64,000 nucleotides of DNA from Psychromicrobium lacuslunae (GCF_000950575.1 NZ_CP011005.1:2666001-2730000); one strand, 5' to 3'. Positions 17,463 to 26,296 are shown, counted from the stretch's first letter. Notes: generated from the letters alone by a model not told the origin. Made by a program: numbers and translations.

Positions 17463-18070
17463 GCACCGAAATGAGCGATACCACGGTCAAGCGACCGGAG
17501 CGCACCAACGCCACCAAGCAGAAGCTTTTCGACGCGTCAATGCAGCTGATTGGCGAGCGTGGCCCCGCCGAAGTCACGGTAGATGAGATAGCGGCAGCCG
17601 CGGGCGTCTCCAAGGGTACCGTTTATTACAACTTCGGCAGCAAGACCGAATTGATCTCACAGTTGCTGGAGTATGGCGTTAGCCTGCTAGAGCAACGGCT
17701 CGCCCCCGACGAGAGCCTGCCCTCGCTTGAAGCCCTGGAGAGAATGCTCTCCAGCACTCTCGACTTTTTCGAGGAATATCCATCCTTCACCCAGCTTCTA
17801 GTCTCCGAGTTATGGCGAACTCCGAGCGCCTGGCGGGACACCCTGGTGATGCTGCGGGAACGGCTTTTCCTGCTCGCCGGGAACACTCTGAGCCGGGTGG
17901 CTCAAGAGCATCCGGTCCGTGAGGAGGTACAGCCGCAGGCAATGGTGGGCCTCACTTTAGGAGCGACCCTGATCGTCGGGCTGGACCGTCAAGTCTTCCA
18001 CCCGGAACGCAGCAAAGCTGAGGCACTGACCGCGTTGATGACCGTGATGACCGGCTATCTCCGCGACTGA
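17459..18070 (+). CDS. TetR-family repressor of the YhgE operon
   Basis: This is a 203-residue regulator with a TetR helix-turn-helix at about residues 20-65 (LFDASMQLIGERGPAEVTVD then GVSKGTVYYNFGSK), followed by an all-helical ligand domain. It is co-translated with the YhgE gene (ATGA overlap). It probably binds the palindrome at 14496-14523 and represses its own operon until an unknown amphipathic ligand is present. The DNA-binding family is certain; the target is inferred from position. Confidence 0.92.
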   Translation: MSTEMSDTTVKRPERTNATKQKLFDASMQLIGERGPAEVTVDEIAAAAGVSKGTVYYNFGSKTELISQLLEYGVSLLEQRLAPDESLPSLEALERMLSSTLDFFEEYPSFTQLLVSELWRTPSAWRDTLVMLRERLFLLAGNTLSRVAQEHPVREEVQPQAMVGLTLGATLIVGLDRQVFHPERSKAEALTALMTVMTGYLRD

Positions 18071-18089
18071 GCCGGCTGGACCGCGCCCA

Positions 18090-19088
18090 CTATCCTACCC
18101 TTTCGCTCGCCGAGGTTCCCGCTGGCACTCCCGCTGCGGTGGCTGGACTCGCGGTCTGCACCCCAGCGTCCTTAGCTTTTGACCCGCGCAAAGCATCGCG
18201 GAAAGGCCGGCGAGGCATCTTCAGCACCGCGAAAGCAACACCAAGGAGCAATAAGGTGCCACCCAATAGCTCCGCCGCGCTTGGCACCTCATGGAGCACC
18301 AGCCAGGCCGAAAGCATGCCAACCACCGGGATCAATAGCGAGAATGGTCCGACCGCACTGGCCGGGTAGCGGCTCAAGAGGCTGTTCCAGATCCCATAGC
18401 CGACCAGGGTCGAAATCAGTGCGGTGTAGAGCGCGCCAATAATGGCAGGCCAATGCAGGTGGCTGAGCGTATCACCCAAGGCATTCGGCCCCTCGATGAA
18501 GAGGGAGAGCAGATACATTGGTACCGGCACCACGGTTCCTGACCACACTGCCATACTCAGACCGGAGGATTTTTGATCCGCGGCAGCAGGATTACGCTGG
18601 GCGATCCGAGTGATGACATTGCCGATTGACCAGGAGAAACCTGCCACCAGGGTGAGCAGGAAGGGCAAGATCGGCGCTACCTGGGCGCGAGCAACTCCTA
18701 CAATGGCCAGGCCCAGCACGCCCAACGCAATGCCAATGAGCTGCATCCTGCTGGGCCGCTCCTTGAGCACACCCATGGCAATCAAGGCGGTAAAGAGCAC
18801 CTGGGCTTGCAGCACCAGCGGCGCCAATCCAACCGGCATGCCAAGTGCCAGTCCAAGGTAGAGCATGGCGAACTGACCCAAGCTAGTGGTCAAGCCAATT
18901 GCCACCACAACTTTCCACCCTGCCTTGGGTGGTTTGATGAAAAATACCCAGGGGAAAATTACCAGCAGGAACCGCAACGCTAGGGACAAGAAGGGTGGCA
19001 CATCCTGCAAGGTCGCATTGATCGCTAAGAAGTTCGCCCCCCAGATCACGGCGGTCAGAATCGCTAGCAGGGCGTGTTTGAGTTGCAT
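18090..19088 (-). CDS. EamA/DMT-family transporter
   Basis: This is a 332-residue ten-helix permease with two EamA repeats (about 4-135 and 150-285). It is typical of drug/metabolite exporters; the YdcZ/RhaT-like N-terminus LTAVIWGANFLAIN is clear. The C-terminus carries a polar Ala-rich tail of about 40 residues. The substrate is unknown; many EamA proteins export amino acids. It is divergently transcribed from a LysR-type regulator 57 bp away, a common exporter-regulator arrangement that suggests the regulator controls it. Confidence 0.92.
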   Translation of the reverse strand: MQLKHALLAILTAVIWGANFLAINATLQDVPPFLSLALRFLLVIFPWVFFIKPPKAGWKVVVAIGLTTSLGQFAMLYLGLALGMPVGLAPLVLQAQVLFTALIAMGVLKERPSRMQLIGIALGVLGLAIVGVARAQVAPILPFLLTLVAGFSWSIGNVITRIAQRNPAAADQKSSGLSMAVWSGTVVPVPMYLLSLFIEGPNALGDTLSHLHWPAIIGALYTALISTLVGYGIWNSLLSRYPASAVGPFSLLIPVVGMLSAWLVLHEVPSAAELLGGTLLLLGVAFAVLKMPRRPFRDALRGSKAKDAGVQTASPATAAGVPAGTSASERVG

Positions 19089-19145
19089 AGCTCAAGTCTG
19101 ACAAAGAAGTTATTTAAGTAAAAGCAAATGTTTTAGCCGATAATC

Positions 19146-20063
19146 ATGTACATTTACTTCATGATTGATGTGATGGCGGTGCGCGCTCTGGTCGCGGTTT
19201 CCCAGCACGGTTCGGTTATCAGCGCCGCAGAGTCGCTGGGCTACAGCCCTTCGGCAATCTCTCAGCAGATTAAGAAGTTGGAGAAGCAGGCCGGCGGCGC
19301 GCTGCTGGAGAGACATGGTCGCGGAGTGCTCTTGACCGAGCGAGGCCTGAGCATGTCCGAGCAAGGCCGGAGGGTCCTGGAAGAACTTGAACAACTTGAA
19401 GTCACTCTGTTGGCCGACCCGAGCAAGCCCAGCGGTCCGGTACGGATCAGTGCGTTTTCCACCGCCTGCCGCGGCCTGGTGGGACCGCTGATCCAGAAAC
19501 TCGAAAAGGAAGGTTCAGCCATCCAGCTCCGAGTAGTCGGCGAAGATCCCGAAGAATCGGTGCAGCGGGTTGCCAGCGGAGAAGCTGATCTGGCATTGGT
19601 GCACAATTGGAACTCGGTTCCGCTCCCTATCCCGGAGCAGCTGATGGTCACGGAGCTCTGCCAGGACCGCGCCGATGTGCTGGTCCATCGTGATCATCCG
19701 CTGGCTCAGCGAGGCAGCGTTTCCGCAGCAGATCTATTAGATGAGTGGTGGATGGCGACACCGGTGGGGATGATCTGCCACGAGGCATTAATGCGGATGT
19801 TCTCGGAGATGGGGATCTTGCCGAAGGTCAGGCTCTTCGACCCGGATTTCAGCACGCACATCGGCCTGGTCGAGTTGGGCGTCGGAGTTGCCCTAGTGCC
19901 TAGGCTGGGTCGCGCCGAGTTGCCCGCCAACGTGGTGGCACTTGAACTGCGTGAGCCCGCTCAGCGACGCGACGTGAAAATCATTTATCGCCGCAGCCTA
20001 AGCGCCAGCCCGGCAATCAATCACCTAGTCTCAGCCCTCAAAGAAATCGCCACCACCCGCTAA
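19146..20063 (+). CDS. LysR-type transcriptional regulator
   Basis: This is a 305-residue (or 300-residue) LysR regulator. Its N-terminal winged helix-turn-helix reads VRALVAVSQHGSVISAAESL then GYSPSAISQQIKKLEKQAGG, followed by the inducer-binding domain from about residue 95. Two starts are possible, the ATG at 19146 or the ATG at 19161 (MIDVMAVRAL). The second aligns better with other LysR proteins, but neither has a clear Shine-Dalgarno sequence. The AT-rich 57-bp spacer shared with the EamA gene is the likely binding region. Confidence 0.92.
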   Translation: MYIYFMIDVMAVRALVAVSQHGSVISAAESLGYSPSAISQQIKKLEKQAGGALLERHGRGVLLTERGLSMSEQGRRVLEELEQLEVTLLADPSKPSGPVRISAFSTACRGLVGPLIQKLEKEGSAIQLRVVGEDPEESVQRVASGEADLALVHNWNSVPLPIPEQLMVTELCQDRADVLVHRDHPLAQRGSVSAADLLDEWWMATPVGMICHEALMRMFSEMGILPKVRLFDPDFSTHIGLVELGVGVALVPRLGRAELPANVVALELREPAQRRDVKIIYRRSLSASPAINHLVSALKEIATTR

Positions 20064-20093
20064 CTCCCCAACCACTGCGCGGTCACACCATCC

Positions 20094-20116
20094 ACATCTC
20101 GACACTCGACGGAGGG
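20094..20116. repeat. half-copy of a short palindromic repeat
   Basis: ACATCTCGACACTCGACGG followed by AGGG matches the right arm and flank of the palindrome at 60739-60797 at 20 of 23 positions. The matching left arm is absent. It sits between convergent genes. Confidence 0.5.
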
Positions 20117-20145
20117 GGGGTGGGGATAACCGCTGGCTGGATGGG

Positions 20146-20664
20146 CTAGCGGGGAACCACGAAATGACGCAGCTCAGCGTCCTGACCGTCCAGCTCGGCC
20201 CAGGAAGACGCAGTCTCAAAGACCGCTAGGGACGAGGTGGGATAGCGCTCAGCCAGCTGCATATAGGCTTTCGGATCCGAATCCCTCGATGCCAGTCGCA
20301 ACCCTAGATCCTGCACCGTCGGTAGATGCGAAATCACCAATAGTGAGGTGACAGTCTCGGGTAGATGATTGATCAGCGCCAGCATCCGCGACTCTCCAGC
20401 GTCATAAAGATCGTCCTCAAGCTTCGGCGTCGGGGCTAAGTCAGCCAACTCCGTGCACACCCAAGTACAGCTCTGCCGCGCTCTCAGGGCGGAGGAACAG
20501 AGAATGAAGTCTGGAACGTTATGTGCCAGCAACCATTGCCCCGCCAGGCGAGCCTCAGCGTGTCCGCGAGCCGCTAACGGCCGGTCATGATCGGCAACGC
20601 CACGAGGATAGTCAGATTTGGCATGCCTCATCAGAACCAGTCGCTTGAGGTGATGGACGCTCAT
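20146..20664 (-). CDS. SixA-like histidine phosphatase
   Basis: This 172-residue member of the histidine phosphatase (phosphoglycerate-mutase-like) superfamily has the catalytic motif LMRHAKS with nucleophile H14. A second-half motif lies at LLVISHLPTVQDLGLRL, where SH supplies the second histidine. Length and the HAKS motif put it in the SixA branch, known for dephosphorylating histidine phosphotransfer proteins in Escherichia coli. In actinobacteria the substrate is not established. The gene is monocistronic, with 72 bp before the winged-helix gene on the same strand. Confidence 0.9.
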   Translation of the reverse strand: MSVHHLKRLVLMRHAKSDYPRGVADHDRPLAARGHAEARLAGQWLLAHNVPDFILCSSALRARQSCTWVCTELADLAPTPKLEDDLYDAGESRMLALINHLPETVTSLLVISHLPTVQDLGLRLASRDSDPKAYMQLAERYPTSSLAVFETASSWAELDGQDAELRHFVVPR

Positions 20665-20736
20665 TGCGCCAGTCTAGTTTGTTTAGTCGCGCGTTATTCG
20701 CGAAGTCACAACGCTAGCTGGGTACTTGGCTAGTGC

Positions 20737-21558
20737 TTAGATCGAGTATTCCGGGGCCGCCCAAACGATGACCTCGGGATGCTCGTAGAACCGGTAGCCT
20801 TCGCCACGAACGGTACGCACGGTGTTCGCCAGCCGACCCAATTTAGAGCGAAGTCGACGGATATGAACATCGATAGTGCGCTCATTGGGAACCTCATCAG
20901 CATTCCGCCAGAGGCCGTCCAGAAGTTCCTCACGCCCCACCGTCCGAGTGCCATTTTCCACCAGGTAATTCAGCAACTCGAACTCCTTGAAAGTTAGATT
21001 CAAGGTATCTCCGTCGAGGTGAACCTCGCGTCGGGCAAGGTCGATCAGCACGCCAGCCGGGCGGGGTTCCTGAACATTGCTGACCCGCAACTCGGGTCGC
21101 TGCCGAGGAGCAACCGTCGGATCGCCGAAAGTCGAACGCACCACGTCAAGCGATGAACCCGGCGCATCAGCTGCGGCAATTGCTACCGCAGCGTAGCTCT
21201 GCGCTTGCGGCACCAAGGACTGGGCGTAGGCCCGGATATCCTGCGCCAGTTTGGCCAGCGAAGTACCGTTAGCGGCCGCGGTCTCTTCATCGATGCCGAC
21301 ATAAAGCACGAATCCATGAGCGACGTTATCCTGCCCGACGGGGCGAACCGTCGAACCGCTACCAGCCACCAGGGCGGTCGGAGCGGTTACCGGCGGGCTG
21401 ACACGCTGCGGAACTGCGCGCAGCGGGGCTTGACGTTGCGGTTCGGCCTGGCCGACGGGCCGGGGAGCCGAATTATGTGGGAAACCGGGGATGCCGGTCC
21501 GGGAGACCTTATTGGCATTGCGAACTGAAATATGGACGTATCCGGGTGCAATTGACAT
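20737..21558 (-). CDS. winged-helix (OmpR-type) DNA-binding protein without receiver domain
   Basis: This is a 273-residue regulator whose C-terminal 100 residues are an OmpR/PhoB winged helix (LNLTFKEFELLNYLVENGTR, then ERTIDVHIRRLRSKLG, then VRTVRGEGYRFYE). The N-terminal part lacks the phospho-acceptor pattern of receiver domains. Residues 1-80 are Pro/Arg/Gln-rich and disordered, and residues 80-140 (FVLYVGIDEETAAANGTSLA) form a small unknown domain. The start is the ATG at 21556-21558 with GAGG; upstream in-frame starts would add 86 residues through a poor region. It may respond to a signal other than phosphorylation. Confidence 0.88.
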   Translation of the reverse strand: MSIAPGYVHISVRNANKVSRTGIPGFPHNSAPRPVGQAEPQRQAPLRAVPQRVSPPVTAPTALVAGSGSTVRPVGQDNVAHGFVLYVGIDEETAAANGTSLAKLAQDIRAYAQSLVPQAQSYAAVAIAAADAPGSSLDVVRSTFGDPTVAPRQRPELRVSNVQEPRPAGVLIDLARREVHLDGDTLNLTFKEFELLNYLVENGTRTVGREELLDGLWRNADEVPNERTIDVHIRRLRSKLGRLANTVRTVRGEGYRFYEHPEVIVWAAPEYSI

Positions 21559-21870
21559 GTGATTAACCTCGTTGTGAATTGTCGTTGACGATAGTAACGA
21601 CTCGAATGCTTGACCTCGTCGATGATGCTGCGAGGTTTTGCCCATCATTGGGCTGACCAGATTGGTCGGTGCCTGGAGCTCTTGGGTTGTAGAGGCTAGG
21701 GCTGCATTCGACAACAGCACATATCCCGTCCGAGCAGTGCTTCGGATCGAGTTGCTGCGGCTGCAGATGCGCTTGAGTGGATCTTCACATATGAAGTGTG
21801 CAACGTAACAATCCAAACTTGCAAGTAATAATGTCCTGAAACGTCCACATTTTGAGACAAATTAGTCCAA

Positions 21871-21886
21871 TGTGAGCAACATCACT
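21871..21886. promoter_or_regulatory. CRP/GlxR-like site
   Basis: TGTGAGCAACATCACT has both TGTGA and TCAC half-sites at the proper six-base spacing, but its centre is not TA. It lies 313 bp upstream of the winged-helix gene and 445 bp upstream of the response-regulator gene. Confidence 0.4.
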
Positions 21887-22052
21887 TCCAGGGAGGGGAG
21901 TGAACTTAATTCTGAGATTCACCTGCTTTCGACTTTTTAGGATGAAATAATCGATTGATACTCCAATTTACCAGTCATAAATTCGGAAAAAATAGCCTTG
22001 TTGAGAGAAACCCAACTCCTGGTCGCCTTGACCACAACAACTCCACTTTGCA

Positions 22053-22193
22053 TCATGTCCAAAATCTGAGAACGACTTGCCTACCGGGCGATGCGGTGTT
22101 GCCATCAACTTCTGGAAGCTCCGGAACGGGCACCTCTCGGCTCAGCGGATCGTTGAGAGCTACATCAGGGCCGCGAACGAACTGTTCAGTCAT
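22053..22193 (-). CDS. possible small acidic protein
   Basis: A 46-codon frame from the ATG at 22193 reads MTEQFVRGPDVALNDPLSRE, followed by VPVPELPEVDG and a hydrophobic end. An in-frame TTG at 22289 would extend it to 78 residues. Its composition looks protein-like, but there is no ribosome-binding site and I know no relative. It may equally be a remnant. Confidence 0.25.
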   Translation of the reverse strand: MTEQFVRGPDVALNDPLSREVPVPELPEVDGNTASPGRQVVLRFWT

Positions 22194-22330
22194 CAACCGT
22201 TCAGCCTGCGGCTCAGGAACGCTTATGGGGGCCGCGAGGCGGTACTCACCGGCTGAAGATTCACAGTTTCCACAGTCAATCTTCAGCAATCTTCGAGGCT
22301 AAATATATTGGATTGTCAGAAAGTTAGATT

Positions 22331-23074
22331 ATGGCTACTACACGAAACTTCACCGAGAACCTGCCGAAACTGAGCCACCCTGACGGCTCGCCGATTCGCG
22401 CCTTGGTGGTCGACGACGAGCCAAGTCTGGCGGAACTGATGTCAATGGGGCTACAGATGGCGGGTTGGGACACCCAAATCGCTCATGACGGCAGCAGTGC
22501 GGTCAAGATCGCCCGCGAGTACCGCCCCGACGTCTTAGTGCTTGACATCATGCTGCCCGGCTTCGACGGTGTCGAGTTGCTCGGCAAGATTCGCGGCTTT
22601 GCGCCAGATATTCCAGCGCTCTTTCTGACCGCTAAGGATGCCGTGCAGGATCGAGTCGCCGGACTCACCGCAGGTGGAGATGACTATGTCACTAAGCCTT
22701 TCAGCATGGAAGAAGTGCTGCTGCGCTTGCATCGGATTGTGCAGCGCGCCGGGGTGACGGCGGTTGATGCGGCCGAAATCCGGGTCGGTGACCTGGTGCT
22801 TAACCACGATACCCGCCAGGTGATGCGCGGTTCGGACGAGATCATGCTGACCGCCACAGAATTTGAGTTGCTCCGCTATTTGATGGAAAACCCCAAGCGG
22901 GTGATCAGCAAGACCCAGATCTTGGACCGAGTGTGGAACTACGACTTCGGCGGTCAGGTCAATATCGTCGAACTTTACATCTCCTATCTACGCAAGAAGA
23001 TCGAGGCCAATCATCCAGCAATGATCCATACCGTTCGCGGGGCTGGGTACATCCTCAAACCGGCTGAACAGTGA
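22331..23074 (+). CDS. OmpR-family response regulator
   Basis: This is a 247-residue regulator with a receiver domain (about residues 22-135). It contains the acidic pair in VVDDEPS, the phospho-acceptor aspartate in VLVLDIMLPG, the conserved Thr in LFLTAKD and the Lys in VTKPFS. A winged-helix output domain follows (LTATEFELLRYLMENPKRVI, then NIVELYISYLRKKI). The sequence resembles the MprA/TcrA/PrrA group of actinobacteria. It overlaps the sensor kinase gene by GTGA, so the two proteins form a two-component pair. The signal is unknown. Confidence 0.95.
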   Translation: MATTRNFTENLPKLSHPDGSPIRALVVDDEPSLAELMSMGLQMAGWDTQIAHDGSSAVKIAREYRPDVLVLDIMLPGFDGVELLGKIRGFAPDIPALFLTAKDAVQDRVAGLTAGGDDYVTKPFSMEEVLLRLHRIVQRAGVTAVDAAEIRVGDLVLNHDTRQVMRGSDEIMLTATEFELLRYLMENPKRVISKTQILDRVWNYDFGGQVNIVELYISYLRKKIEANHPAMIHTVRGAGYILKPAEQ

Positions 23075-24567
23075 GTAAGGCGGCGCCTGTTGATTCGTCA
23101 ACCGCGTCGCAGGCGAAGAAATGGCGAGAACTCCGCTCTCAGCAATGGCTGAAGTTCTCGGACTGGAGCCTGCGTTCCAAAATGGTGATGGCCACCCTGG
23201 CACTACTCACCGCGATCTGCTTTATTGTCGGCTTGGTCTGTTACGCCTCGATGAGCTTAGTGCTCAATAACCGGCTGAATGCCGATCTTGTCGATGCCTC
23301 GAATCGAGTGACGGCCGCTTACCAGCATGGTGTGACAACGATTTCTGATATCCCCGGCACCAATAAAGGCACCCTCATCGCTTACGTCAAAGACGGTAGC
23401 ATCGCCGGAAATGTGCAGATCTCCGCGAGCACGAACTCGGCGAAGGCCTTACCTAGCTCCGATGCCGGAGACCTCACCTCGATCGAACCAATTGATAGCT
23501 TCGTCGACCGAGAGCTGACTCTTGGCGACTACCGTCTGGTAGCGGTCAGGATGAGCGATGGGGTGATTGTGCTGACCGGCCTGCTGAGCAAATCGGTGCA
23601 CGACACCCTAGCGGCATTGATCTCGACCATCATTTTGGTCTCCGCCTCCGGTTTGATCGCGATGGGTTTGGTCGGCACCGTGATTATTCGTCGCGCGATG
23701 GCGCCGCTCAACCAGCTCTCAGCGGTTGCCACTAAGGTTTCCAAGCTTCCGCTTGACGAAGGCGAAGTCACCCTGGCCGAACGAGTGCCAAGCTCAGCCG
23801 CCAACCCGAATACCGAGGTCGGTTCGGTGGGATTCGCACTAAACCGAATGCTGGACAACGTCGCGCAGGCGCTGCAGGCCAGGCAGCGCAGCGAGACCAA
23901 GGTCCGGCAGTTCGTCGCCGACGCCAGCCACGAACTGCGCACCCCGCTGACCGCAATCCGGGGCTACACAGAAATGCTGAGAATGACCGAGGATCTCAGC
24001 CCCTCGGGAGAGAAGTCGCTCTCCCGAGTGGAATCCCAATCGAAGCGAATGGGTGCCATGGTTGAGGATCTCCTCACCCTGGCACGGCTTGATGAAGGCA
24101 AACCACTTGAGTTAGCCGATACCGAAATGACCCAGTTGGTGCTGGAGACGGTCAATGACATGAAAGTCGCGATCAGCGATCACCGCTGGCAACTCGACCT
24201 CTCCAGCGACCCGTTCATCATCAAAGCGGACGCCGGCGCAATTAGGCAGGTTCTGCTTAATTTGCTTTCCAACGCGGCGAAACACACCGATATTGGCACC
24301 ACGGTAACCACCGGTTTGCGTAGCCTCGACCAAGCCACCGTGCGACTCAGCGTCCGAGACAACGGCCCGGGCATCCCAGCGGAATTCCAAGCCGATATCT
24401 TCGACCGTTTCTCTCGCGTCGATGTGGCCCGTTCCGGGCACGACGGCACCACCGGCCTGGGACTGTCTATCGTGCATGCCATCGTGCAGGCGCATGGCGG
24501 CAAAATAACGCTCAACTCTCAGCCCGGAAACACCGAGTTCATGGTTGACCTACCTCGCGGACAGTGA
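23071..24567 (+). CDS. sensor histidine kinase
   Basis: This is a 498-residue membrane kinase. Two transmembrane helices (about 35-57 and 175-198) flank an extracytoplasmic sensor of about 115 residues. A HAMP linker follows, then the phospho-acceptor H-box FVADASHELRTPLTAIRGYT (His about 290), an N-box with NLLSNAAKH, and G-boxes DNGPGIP and GLGLSIV. The start GTG at 23071 overlaps the stop of its cognate regulator. The domain order is standard for the MprB/TcrY group. What it senses cannot be told. Confidence 0.95.
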   Translation: MSKAAPVDSSTASQAKKWRELRSQQWLKFSDWSLRSKMVMATLALLTAICFIVGLVCYASMSLVLNNRLNADLVDASNRVTAAYQHGVTTISDIPGTNKGTLIAYVKDGSIAGNVQISASTNSAKALPSSDAGDLTSIEPIDSFVDRELTLGDYRLVAVRMSDGVIVLTGLLSKSVHDTLAALISTIILVSASGLIAMGLVGTVIIRRAMAPLNQLSAVATKVSKLPLDEGEVTLAERVPSSAANPNTEVGSVGFALNRMLDNVAQALQARQRSETKVRQFVADASHELRTPLTAIRGYTEMLRMTEDLSPSGEKSLSRVESQSKRMGAMVEDLLTLARLDEGKPLELADTEMTQLVLETVNDMKVAISDHRWQLDLSSDPFIIKADAGAIRQVLLNLLSNAAKHTDIGTTVTTGLRSLDQATVRLSVRDNGPGIPAEFQADIFDRFSRVDVARSGHDGTTGLGLSIVHAIVQAHGGKITLNSQPGNTEFMVDLPRGQ

Positions 24568-24590
24568 GCTTTAGCTGAGCCGGCCGGGGT

Positions 24591-25835
24591 TTAGGCGCGA
24601 GCACGGTGGGGCAAGACCGAGCTGAGTTGGCTGCGTAGCGTGGTGTGATTTCGCTTGTTCAGGACCAGCAGCGCCACGCTGCCGGCGGCTAGCGCCGCCA
24701 CCCCGCCAACGATAAGTGACCAGCGCGGCCCGAAAAGAGTGCCAATCCAGCCGACCAGCGGTGCCCCAATCGGGGTGCCCCCTTGCATTAAGGCCATATA
24801 CACCGCGAGTACCCTGCCGCGCATCGCCGGGTCTGTAGTGAGCTGAATGCTGGTATTGCAAGCGTTGAGGAAGGTCATTGCCGAGAGCCCGATCGGAATT
24901 AGTGCGAGGGCGAACAACCAGTAGTTCGGTGCGAAGGCCCCCAATACGGTGAACGCGCCGGTCGCCAGCGCACCACCAACCACGTAGGCCATCCGCACAC
25001 CCTGCCGTCGGGCTGCCAACAGCGCAGCGGAGAGTGTGCCGACCGCCATGACGGTACCGAGCAACCCGTACTCACCCGGCCCGAGCTTGAAGACCGACGT
25101 GGCCATCAGCGCATTGGTGATCTGGAAGTTCATCGTCAGGGTGGCGACCAGGCTGACCAGAATCATAATCATCATCAGATCTGGGCGCTGCCGGATATAG
25201 CGCAATCCCTCTCGAATCTGCCCCTTGCCCCTGGGGGCTCGAGCCGCTGGGTGAAGTTCCGCGACTCGCATCTTGGCAAGCGAGAGAATGACAGCGGCGA
25301 AACTCGCGGCATTGATCAAGAAAGCTGGGCCGGTGCCGATCCAGGCGATCAGCAACCCGGCAAGTCCGGGTCCGGCCAGTCTAGCCAGGTTAAAGGAGGT
25401 GGCATTCAACGCAACCGCGTTGGGCACGTCACCTGCCTCCACCACCTCAGAAACGAAGGCTTGCCGGGATGGAGCGTCAATCGCGCTACCGATACCGAGG
25501 AGCAGCGCCAGCAGATAAACATGCCAAAGCTGAACCGTATTTGTCACCACCAAAAGGCCCAGCAGCAAGGCACAAAAACCCATCGCCGATTGCGTGATCA
25601 AGAGGATCTTACGTTTCGAATATCTATCCCCGAGCAGCCCGGCCCATGGGCCGAGGATCAAGATCGGCAAGAATTGCAGACCGGTGGTGATGCCCACCGC
25701 GGTGCCGGACTGATTGGTTAGCACCGTCAGGACCAACCAGTCCTGAGCCACTCGCTGCATCCAGGTACCAATATTGGAAACCAGGGCCCCAGAGACCCAG
25801 AGCCGATAGTTGAAGACCTTCAGCGCACTAAACAC
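24591..25835 (-). CDS. MFS transporter (EntS-like, DHA3 type)
   Basis: This is a 414-residue permease with 12 predicted helices. It begins NYRLWVSGALVSNIGTWMQR, the characteristic start of the DHA3/EntS-like exporter group, followed by the MFS loop motif GDRYSKRK. The start is a GTG at 25833-25835, directly abutting the stop of the MarR gene (TAAGTG), so the two are co-transcribed and coupled. The MarR partner suggests export of a toxic aromatic or drug compound; that is inference. Confidence 0.92.
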   Translation of the reverse strand: MFSALKVFNYRLWVSGALVSNIGTWMQRVAQDWLVLTVLTNQSGTAVGITTGLQFLPILILGPWAGLLGDRYSKRKILLITQSAMGFCALLLGLLVVTNTVQLWHVYLLALLLGIGSAIDAPSRQAFVSEVVEAGDVPNAVALNATSFNLARLAGPGLAGLLIAWIGTGPAFLINAASFAAVILSLAKMRVAELHPAARAPRGKGQIREGLRYIRQRPDLMMIMILVSLVATLTMNFQITNALMATSVFKLGPGEYGLLGTVMAVGTLSAALLAARRQGVRMAYVVGGALATGAFTVLGAFAPNYWLFALALIPIGLSAMTFLNACNTSIQLTTDPAMRGRVLAVYMALMQGGTPIGAPLVGWIGTLFGPRWSLIVGGVAALAAGSVALLVLNKRNHTTLRSQLSSVLPHRARA

Positions 25836-26261
25836 TTATTTCGCACTCATTCTTTGCAGTATTTGTGCTGCTTCACGCAGCACCTTGCGTTCCGCGGGAC
25901 TCAACCCCGCGAGCCGCCGCTCCAACCATTCGGTGCGACGTTGCCGGGTATCCCTCAGCACTTCGCGGCCAGCCTCGGTGAGCTCCACCAAAACCTGTCG
26001 CCCATCACTAGGGTCTGAGCGTCTGCTGACTAAGCCGGATTCCTCTAGTGCATTGACCGTTCTAGTCATTGTCGGCGCCTGCACATGCTCTTTATCTGCC
26101 AACTGCCTGAGCGTCTGCTGACCATTACTCAGGATCGACAACACGCTGAATTGGCCGGGCCCGACGCTCTCGCTAGTGGCTTCGGTACGCAGTCTCCGAG
26201 CGGTACGCATCACTGCCATCCGCAACTCAACCGCTAACGGCGCTCGTCTCCCTGACTCCAT
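25836..26261 (-). CDS. MarR-family repressor
   Basis: This is a 141-residue regulator with the MarR winged helix. The recognition region reads LRQLADKEHVQAPTMTRTVN and the wing reads SGLVSRRSDPSDGRQVLVEL. It is followed without a gap by the MFS exporter gene, which it probably represses. The annotated ATG at 26259-26261 has no Shine-Dalgarno sequence and is overlapped by a perfect inverted repeat, consistent with a short or leaderless mRNA under autorepression. A later start would cut into the first helix. Confidence 0.93.
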   Translation of the reverse strand: MESGRRAPLAVELRMAVMRTARRLRTEATSESVGPGQFSVLSILSNGQQTLRQLADKEHVQAPTMTRTVNALEESGLVSRRSDPSDGRQVLVELTEAGREVLRDTRQRRTEWLERRLAGLSPAERKVLREAAQILQRMSAK

Positions 26262-26296
26262 TTACTTAGCATAAGTCATTACCTTTGCTAAGTAAA
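26261..26296. promoter_or_regulatory. MarR operator, 11-bp inverted repeat
   Basis: TTTACTTAGCA (26261-26271) is perfectly complementary to TGCTAAGTAAA (26286-26296), with a 14-bp spacer. One arm touches the MarR start codon. Confidence 0.75.

Larger units (their letters stand above)
21559..22330. other. 772-bp intergenic region between divergent regulators
   Basis: This is the longest gene-poor stretch in the window. The part at 21800-22000 is distinctly AT-rich and probably carries promoters for both divergent genes. A CRP/GlxR-like site lies at 21871-21886. The right half holds only a weak short frame on the minus strand (22053-22193). I see no RNA fold I can name. Confidence 0.6.
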
